DNA from: Arthrobotrys musiformis
Lineage: Eukaryota > Ascomycota > Orbiliomycetes > Orbiliales > Orbiliaceae
Assembly: GCA_036971715.1 (NCBI GenBank)
Contig: JAVHJL010000005.1
Location: 1,922,001-1,986,000 of the forward strand
Reading direction: 5' to 3'
Length of the DNA: 64,000 nucleotides
This document shows, in pieces, positions 56,271 to 64,000 of this stretch (position 1 is its first letter; each line of letters starts with the position of its first letter). The position numbers and the translations under genes are program-made. The notes under the pieces are model-generated. The model was not told the DNA's origin. It saw only the letters and a list, made by a program, of their open reading frames with translations, and searched no databases.

Positions 56271-57856
56271 GGCGGGCGGATGGTTGGAGGAGGAAATATC
56301 GAAACGGGATCCGTTTCCCTTTCTGGCTTTTCTCTATCTTCCTGTCTCCCTTTTTGGGCCAATTCCGCGCAGCAGTTCGACGATTCCTTTCTCTTTTCTG
56401 GGCAGAGACGCGCCTTCGAAGGCAGTTGCTGTGCTGTGCTGTGCTGTTCTGGGCGCTCTTGTGAGGCGGGACTCCGAACCGGGGTGTCAGGACAACGCTC
56501 GGAATGCCTGCCTTGGGTTGTGCTACCACCGGTACTCCGTAGTTGCTTCAGTAAATGCCCCGACAGCTACTACTCCGTAACTGTGTACTGAAGTTTGGAA
56601 GAGCAGAAGGGTTCGGTCGACGGTGCAGCAGCAGAGTAGGGGACCCGGTTGTTCTGAATCTAGGATTCACGTCGGGGATGAAGCTGGCTGCCTCCTGCCC
56701 AGGACCTAGTAGCCAGAGTACGTATCGGCTTCAGAAGCTACGTAACCACGCCTGGTGGTAGCTAGTAGAAGGGAGCGGATTGATTGGTCGATGGACAGTA
56801 TGGACCAAGATGGGGTTAGTTAGGAAGGAGCAAGAGGAAGGATAAAGGGAACAAGGGCGTGCAGCTAGGAGAATTGCAAGCCTGTAGGAGGTGCAAGGAG
56901 TTGGTGGCGGGTGATGATGGTAGTGGTGAAGGCGGTGATGGTGTGTGTGTGGTTGATGGTTGTTGTTGTGTGTTTGATTGTTTGACGGGTTCATTCAACC
57001 ATTCTCATATCCACGACGGTAGAGCCAGCTCTAGATCTAGACCAATGCTCACTCCGGCTAGGCTAGGCTATAGCTACACCGGTAAGCCTGGCGGATCTAG
57101 CCTATAGCCTGGTTTTGGAGCTCGGTGATACGACTATAGCTATACCAAGGACACGTGTGATGGACTATACCAGCATTATATTATGGTTATAATAGTCTAA
57201 CATAGTATACGCGTATACGTATATACTTGGGGATGCCTGCACCAGGGCGGCCTTGCGCTCCCCAATTAATATTGCCATGGGGGTGTCCAAGTTAGAATGT
57301 TAATTATAATCAGCAACTGCAATATAATACTATGCGGCTCTTGCGCTATATGTATGCACCACAATTTACACGATGAGGACAGCTACTGAGCCTGCGCCTA
57401 GCTAGCTGAGCCTAGTTCCGGGAGTACAGATACTTGCTCAAAAACACAACATGCAACGCATGGATTTGGCACCCTGTCCCAAGTGTACTGCGAGCCAGCT
57501 TCAATTACATATTACAACTTATTGACTACCGAGGATAGGGCGGCTATCTCGAACTGGAAAATTCGTGCCGGATTCCTATGAATATCACGCTGTGGAGCAT
57601 CGCAGCATTGGTTCTTACGAAGGGGCCTTTTTGTATGAGATTATAGGGTTCCTCCAGCAAAATATGGGGACTGGCACGATTGATATCTAAGTTCAACATG
57701 GTCGTATCTTCACTGCCGGATTGTAGGCAGTATAGCCGATGTAGTTTTCGTCTCTATCAGCCCTGCTCCTCGAACTATATACAATCCTGACACTAACTCT
57801 ACATCGTGTAAGCATCCCCAACTTCCCGTGACGATTACGAGGAACGAAGTATTCCG
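56271..57856. other. Intergenic region
   Basis: 1.6 kb upstream of the F-box gene. Holds a GGTGATGG/GTGTG-rich low-complexity stretch (about 56905-56980) and AT-rich DNA further right. Frames on both strands are low-complexity. No gene seen. Confidence 0.6.
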
Positions 57857-58752
57857 CTAGGGCCTAACATTACTCTGAATACCACCCACGGCCATACTGG
57901 TATCAACTCCTCCAGTATTAGACTGTTGCATAACCTCGCTCGCATAAAGTTTCCCTCTACTCCGGCCGAACAAATAACCAACGTACGCAGCACCAATGAG
58001 CGCGGGTATCGCAGCGCCCAAAGCTATTCCGACGATCGCTGATGCCGCCAATCCCCTAGATGGACACTCTCGAGGTAGTGCTGTAGTATCATTGGTAGCT
58101 CCGTCTGGGACGACTACTATTGCATAAGCCGTATAATACGATTCGAAAGAATTGGTTCCTACTTTGCTTTCAAAATAAGGACCTGTGCAGATGCCGCGGT
58201 CCGAATCGTAGGAGTATGATGTTACTGGGCCGGCGACGCTATATTCGTTAGGAAACCGTGGTAAGCGACGGAGATTATCATGATAAGGTGTATCGGTATG
58301 GTCATATGCATGGATTACCTAGGGCAGCAGATATCCGCCTGTGTTGCCTCGTCACTCCCTAGCTTTGTGAATGATGTTGCCCCATGGAACGTATAGCCCG
58401 AAGGACACCCGCTGGCGGGGCTATAATAACCGGGTGTGGAGAAGTCGAAGCTGGCCGGACAGCAGTAAGATTTCCAGGAGTCGTTACATCCTTGGAAAAA
58501 TGTTGTCGAGAAGACGGTAGTAGTCTCGTCAAGGCCTACGCCGCCACCTAATCTTGTACCGGTATTTCCATCCGATGGGAAAAACCCAGTACAGAAGGAC
58601 TCGTATGGCTGGGTGTAGTATAGAGTTCCGAGGGGTGACAGCGAGTGCCGGCCGAGCCCGCTAGGTTGTTGCGGCACCTGGCCTTGTACTGTGGCCATCA
58701 GGGTCGCGAAAAATGCCCAAAAAATCGCACGGTGCGAAGCAATGGTCGGCAT
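57857..58752 (-). CDS. Cell-surface protein: signal peptide, Cys-rich domain, one TM
   Basis: Predicted 271-aa protein from exons 58752-58319 and 58238-57857. Residues 1-24 form a signal peptide (AIFWAFFATLMATVQG). The ectodomain is rich in Cys, Gly, Ser and Tyr with motifs such as FCTGFFPSD, FFQGCNDSWKSYCCPASF, YYSPASGCPSGYT and ADICCP. These are typical of a large, uncharacterised ascomycete family of plasma-membrane or cell-wall proteins. A TM helix lies near residues 209-233 (SAIVGIALGAAIPALIGAAYVGYLF), followed by a basic stop-transfer FGRSRGK and a short cytosolic tail. The layout resembles stress sensors of the WSC type but without a recognisable WSC domain. The intron acceptor (58239) was chosen because it keeps the frame and has a close branch site. 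Confidence 0.75.
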
Positions 58753-60505
58753 TTTCTTGAAAGGTCGATATCTAGCTATAAATATTTATAAGAGTGCTTG
58801 TCTCGGTCCTGTAAGCTGTACCAGCCTTCTCGTGCTCTAGTTATACCTACCTACCGATGGCATCTGTTACCAGTACAGTGAGTGTTCTCCGGATAGTCTT
58901 GGTGTTTGGGCAATCCTTCTTATATTATATCCTCAACCAAATTCCTCAGCCTTCACAGTACTGCAGTGCTAGTGCAGTGCCATCTCAGTCGGATACTAAT
59001 AGCCGAACTAATTAAACTGGAATACGTGAGGGGTATCTCCAGCATCGACACCGTGCACCCTGTCCTAGCGAAAATATTGGGCTATGCTGCCGACCACGAT
59101 AATATACCTAGGCATATAACATTGGCACGCAAGCCAAGTCCCGGCGCAACCAGCGGGCCAATGGCATGATTGCAACGGCTTGCCAAACGTGGGTTGTAAT
59201 TGGGAGCCTCAAAATTTCGAAAAGATTGGAGAAAGGCTGGTAATTTTCAACATTTGCCAGCACTCTTCAATATATCCCAGAACGCCATATGAGCCGCAGT
59301 ACTTACTCAGAAGCAACCGATAGTAAGCCAGCCGAGTTGTGAGTTTATTTGAATGCAGATTTAAACGATTTAGGACCACTAGAACATATGTACGTGTCTG
59401 AGCCGCCTTGGGCAGCAAATGTCAAAGCGCATAGCCTTGGTCGATGTTCCATGTTGTAGATTTTGCGTTGCATTGGCTGGTTTGACGCCGAATCCCTGTG
59501 TTATTTCCGGATTGGTGCTGGAAGTGTCTATAAAATGCCTGTCTGAATGCTACCTTGCAATGTTGCACATGTCCACCGTTCTTGATGTCCTCAAAGAAAC
59601 GTATAAAACGGGAGTCTATGAGTGATATATTGGCAGCTTGTTGTATAAGGAACATTGCAGCTTGTTATCGAGCAATCTTATCTTCAGTGAGGCCGTTGAA
59701 TGTGGGGTCAGGTGGGATAGCGAGATAGCGAGTGAGCTACTTACACGGCACTTGCTCGATCCAGAGAAGCCCCTCCTGTCAAGTGCCTGTTCCAATTAAC
59801 GTTATCGCGCGTTCTCTCGTTCGGCCATCCGATTTGTCGTCTGGTGGATCCCGCCGCTCGTTCGTTCGGTCGGTCGGTCAGTCAGCTAGCCGGCCGTTCT
59901 GCGTGGCTGATGTTCGGTCATTCGCTCGTATTCTCTTTCTCTTCCTTCAGCCTCATCGCCTTTATCTTACCTTCCCTTCCTCACCTTCCTTTGATTCCCT
60001 CACATCGGACTCCCTCCGTCTACCATACCGCTCGTTCACCTTTGCTCCCTACTTACTTACCTGCCTACCCACCGAAGTACCTAGGTACCTGTAGGTAGGT
60101 ACTGAACCTGAGGGCACCAGCGTTGGTCAGCCGGCCTGGGATCCCAATTCTTACCTGTAAACTGGCCCGGATACAACAAGACTCGCTTTCGCCTGGTTCA
60201 AAAAAACGTTCCTGCATTTCGCATCTTCATCCGGCCCTCCAACCTAAAAGCAAAGAAAAAAAAACAAATCTGACGCCCCGCAACTGACCAGCCCAAGGCA
60301 GGGGAAACTTTCGCGTGGCTAGCTAGCCAGTTTGTCGGAAATGGAAGCCCGCTTCGTCCGGCTCCGACTAGTACAGTAGACGACCTTGAAATTAGTTCGA
60401 GAAATTACACGGCTTAACTTAATATCTCGCCTCCTTGCCTGGTGCCGGGTTTACGTACACCAGTATACGAAGTACGGGTCGATCGGACATCGGATCATTT
60501 GAAAT
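58753..60505. other. Divergent intergenic region
   Basis: 1.75 kb between the cell-surface gene (-) and the ankyrin gene (+). Holds cggtcggtcggtcagtcag near 59868-59886, a gtacctaggtac palindrome (60077-60088) inside a TACCTA-rich stretch, and a pyrimidine-rich part at 59935-60060. Short frames near 59209-59655 have no family features. Confidence 0.55.
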
Positions 60506-60857
60506 ATGTCCGGGGCAGTTCCACACCGCCAATTCTCCTTCGAGGGTATGCCCCGGCCGCCAGGCTCTATTTAAAGCAATTCCCGGCCGCTAAGACCAGT
60601 ATATCTGAGTACTGACCTGGGTGCAATTGCATGGCTAATGGAAGATTGCATTGTTAGGCGCCGGCCCTTCGTCTGCTCCTTCGACTCTCGCAAATGGCGG
60701 CCGTCGTCATTCTACCTTCAATTGGACCCAGAGGCGTCCCGTCAACGCGGCTTCCGCTGCACAGCCTCAACAGAACAATCATCCTCACCACAGGAATTTT
60801 TCATTACCAGGCATGTCTTTGCATTTCTTCTTCTATAAGAATCCTGCGAAAATCCTA

Positions 60858-60893
<36 letters not shown>

Positions 60894-63800
60894 TTTAATT
60901 TTTTCTTTCAATTTTTTCTGTTTTAGCTGAACTAACCGTTTGTCTGTCGTTGGTTGTTATATAAAAACAGGGTCGTCAGGCCCCCCGTACTCTGATTACC
61001 TCATGGACCAGTCACCTTCGCATACCAGCCCTACAAGTCCAGCAGGCTCCTTCAATACTCAAAATGATTATTCTTCCGTCCCAACGTCGACGGCCTCCCC
61101 AGTACAGGCGTCCCCAGCTCAATCTTCTCCGGTCTATGCGCCGATAATCCAGGCGCCACAGCTTCAAACACTCAATAATGCCCTTCAAACCCGATTAGCT
61201 AGCCTGGCGTCCCGGAGTGGTATCGCCAAAGTTTCCCTAGAGCCTCCGTTACAAGCCCCTCCTAGGCCTACATTTAGCGACCAAGGAACTATAGCTACCG
61301 TTCGGGAAAAACTAATTACCATACGCCGCTCCCAACCTGATTATAAGCCACCATCTGCTTCCGGTACAGGTTTCTTGAGGAAGAAAACGGTTAAAGTCAA
61401 CAGCGGCAATGAAGCACAGATGGCTACATTCAAGTTCAAAGAACTTAGTTTTTTACTTGGGCAGGAGATACAGCAGCCGACAACGGGGCCAGAATTGGAT
61501 ATTCAATGTGCAGCTATTGTTGAGGCGCTGCTGAACATGGGGGCGGATGTCAACATCTATAAACAAGCAAAAGATAGCTTGGTATCAAAAATGCATATAG
61601 GAAAAAGCGATGCCAACGTCGAAATTCCTGCCCGGTATATTCAAGATGCGACCGAACGAGGGAAAATAAACGTAATCCAGGTCCTGGCTTCACGAGGTGT
61701 CAAACAAGCGAGTTTGGATGAGGCCTACCAAATCGCAATGAGAAATGCGAACATCGATGCTATTAGGGTCTTACTGGAATATGGCGCCGATCCGAACTCT
61801 TCATCGACTGCTTTCGAGCACCTGGTTTCGGTAGGATACCTTGATATTGTGAAGCTGATTCTCCGCGCTGGAATTCCTATTGCAAGGGAATGCCTTGCAC
61901 GCCCCTTAAAGGGGGTTGTTGAAACGGGATACGTAGACATGGTGGAACTTTTGGTTGCAAATGGTGCGGATCTCGAGTACAACAATGCCGAAGCGATAAT
62001 GGCCGCCGTGAAGATGGGACGATGGGACATTCTTCTCAAGATGATCCTGAATTATATCACACCCCCACACGAAATCTCGCAGGTTTATCTCTCGTCGGCG
62101 GTTAACACCGTAATGCTCTCGAATTTCGACCCTGCTCTACGCCTAATTCTTATCGAAATTCTGCTTTGTGCTGGGGCCCGAGGTGAAGATCTTTCTATCG
62201 CATTGGTTCAGGTTGTTGGTGAAAGGGATAAGAACTTGATCAACCTGCTGCTTGAATTTGGTGTCGATGTGAACTACGATCAGGCGGCTGCGTTACGACA
62301 TGTTGTGTCTGAGTGCCAGCTGGACCTCGTGACCCTATTGCTGGCTAGGCCACCGATACCCGAATACGTCAACATTGCCTTCGGAGAAGTACCATTTGCT
62401 TCGCAGACGGAAGACAACATCAAAAAACTATCCTCCCTTCTGCTGTCAGCGGGAGGTGTTGGAGACAATGCGGCAAAGTTACTGGTACAAGCGGTTCGAG
62501 CGGGATATAACGACCTTCTTCACTTGCTGATTGACGGGGGAGTATCGATAGAGTACAATAACGCAGAGGCATTGGTGCACGCGATTACGGCGGTGGATAC
62601 TAGGAAAGTCAAAGCACTACTCAAAGCAAATATAGGACCGGATTCCGCGTCAATAGCATTTGCCGCAATCGATATGTTCCTGGATGAAACGCAGCTGCAC
62701 GAGCTTATGGGCCTCTTGCTCGCGAAGGGAGCACACGGCGATCCTGTCAACCAGGCTTTGCTGAATGCTGTTCGGCAAAAGCAGTGGACTCTCATTAGTC
62801 TATTGCTATCAAACGGCGCTGATGTCGGATACGCAAATGGTGCGAGTTTGATCCACGCGGTTTCCGAAGCGGATGAAGCAATGCTAGATACCCTACTTCG
62901 AAATCCGATATCTACAGAAACGGCCAATGTTGTGTTCGACACATTGAGAATGGACACGAAGGACTTGTATCCAATGGCGCAGAAGCTGATCGCTGCTGGT
63001 GCAAAGGGCAATCCGTTGTCAAAGCTTCTCGTCTCCGCTGTGGAAAGGAAGAATTATACTGTCGTTCAGCTTTTATTATCTAACGGGGCTTCCGTCATAT
63101 ACGACGGGGGTGCTTCGTTGAAGAAAGCTGTCCAGACCAGTGACGACCAATTGGTTAAAATGGTTCTTCCGAAGTGCACGAATTGCAGCGACGGGATGGC
63201 GGCCATGGCAGCGGCGTTCGTACTTATTGATAGGTTATCGGACAGCGCTAGGGCTGCGATAATGCCGGTCTTTTTGCGATCCGGACTTCGTGGGGACACT
63301 GTATCCGACACCCTTATCCAGGAGATCAACAAAACACCAACAAACTACGCGGCGGTCGAGATATTGTTGAAAGAGGGTGATGCAGACCTAAGTGCACATG
63401 GTGGCATGGCTCTCAAGACAGCAGCTAGCCGTGGGGATGTACGGCTGGTAAGGATACTCCTGGAAGCGGGACCCGAACATTCCCTTGTGTCTTCTGCAGT
63501 ACCTTTGGCGATGGACGTTCAAAGCCCTTCAACTAGATTCGATATCCTGGAAATGCTGCTCACATCCGGTGCGGAGGGAGATGACGTCTCCGCGGCCCTT
63601 GTCAAGACTATTCGACAACACCCGGAAGCTATTGGACAAATCGACCTTCTCTTGAATCATGGCGCAGATGTCAATTTTGGAGCCGGCGAAGTTATCAGGG
63701 TTGCGTTCACGTCAAAGCAGCTCAGTGTTCTCAAAAAACTCGCATACCGCGGAGCTAGCCAAGCCAATCTGTCGACCGTTTTCCAGATGGCATGGGATTA

Positions 63801-64000
63801 TAATGACGCCGAGTGGCAGTATAGAGTGATGGAGGTCATCCTTGGAGCGAAGCTTAAAGGACCAATTGTTGACGACGCTCTAATAAAATTAGCACAACAA
63901 GAAGGAAGTGACACTCGAGTTTTCGGTCTTCTATTGAAATACGGCGCATCAGTCAACCATGCCTCTGGAGCTGCTATCATGCACTGCATTCGTCGGGGAT
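60506..64000 (+). CDS. Ankyrin-repeat array protein, 5' part
   Basis: Starts at 60506 and runs off the right edge with 1074 codons in view. Predicted exons are 60506-60545, 60658-60810 and 60971 onward. The second intron needs a GC donor (CAG|GCATGT); no GT donor keeps the frame. Residues 1 to about 200 are disordered, rich in Ser, Pro, Gln and Asn (GAGPSSAPSTLANGG, NWTQRRPVN). From about residue 240 the chain is ankyrin-like helices with hallmarks such as IRVLLEYGADPN, ISLLLSNGADVGYANG and LLLNHGADVNFG. The repeats form a higher-order unit of roughly 94 residues. No NACHT, HET or enzymatic domain is in view, but the C-terminus is missing. Ankyrin arrays bind proteins; partner and role are unknown. 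Confidence 0.8.
60861..60888. repeat. 28-nt T tract inside an intron
   Basis: Uninterrupted run of 28 T in the GC-AG intron of the ankyrin gene, followed by more T-rich sequence and a GAACTAAC branch-like site at about 60928-60935. Confidence 0.9.

Noticed and set aside
55633..56580. 315-residue open frame on the + strand opposite the F-box gene
   Set aside because: It is antisense to the low-complexity Ser/Pro/Thr-rich part and has no domain; it is best explained as a shadow.
59209..59655. Small frames on both strands near 59.4 kb
   Set aside because: They overlap each other on opposite strands and show no family features.

Overview
The window is a 64 kb piece of nuclear DNA from a filamentous ascomycete (Pezizomycotina). 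The reasons are short GT-AG introns (about 50 to 110 nt) with CTAAC-type branch points, intergenic regions of 0.3 to 7 kb, and orthologues of typical ascomycete genes: DOP1, a CENP-K/Sim4-like kinetochore protein, a WLM metalloprotease, a DHR2-like helicase, a triple-KH protein, an NLP-type secreted protein, F-box proteins and a large ankyrin protein. The class cannot be fixed from sequence alone; an early-branching class such as Orbiliomycetes is only a guess. There is no secondary-metabolite cluster, no CRISPR array, no tRNA or rRNA gene that I could recognise, and no intact transposon.

Layout. 0-10 kb is dense: the 3' part of DOP1 (+), a CENP-K-like gene (+), a PLP decarboxylase (-) ending 23 bp from it, a seven-exon WLM metalloprotease (+), and a four-exon protein of unknown function (+). 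10-19 kb holds an NLP-family secreted protein (-), an F-box/LRR-like protein (-) and a 1129-aa DEAH helicase (-). 18.7-22.4 kb is a 3.7 kb region without protein genes. It carries a block of tandem RNA-like hairpins running up to an intron-like signal, my best candidate for a non-coding RNA gene (possibly telomerase RNA). 22-34 kb: a signal-peptide/TM protein, a nucleotidyltransferase-like orphan, another orphan, a GTPBP1/2-type GTPase and a small secreted orphan, all +. 34-46 kb: a long, probably mitochondrial protein (-) divergent from the KH protein (+), a four-TM protein with a cysteine-rich tail (-), and a degenerate C2H2-finger protein (-). 46.2-53.1 kb is gene-poor. 53-64 kb: an F-box protein (-), a signal-peptide/TM cell-surface protein (-) and an ankyrin-array gene (+) that runs off the right edge.

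The genes are mostly unrelated single genes rather than a pathway. The most notable items are the ankyrin gene, whose repeat is a higher-order unit of about 94 residues with two alternating signatures; the hairpin block at 20.9-21.05 kb; and a 10-nt microexon that encodes the residues between two zinc ligands of the metalloprotease. Exon borders were placed by hand from reading frame, splice consensus and remembered family motifs, so they are predictions.
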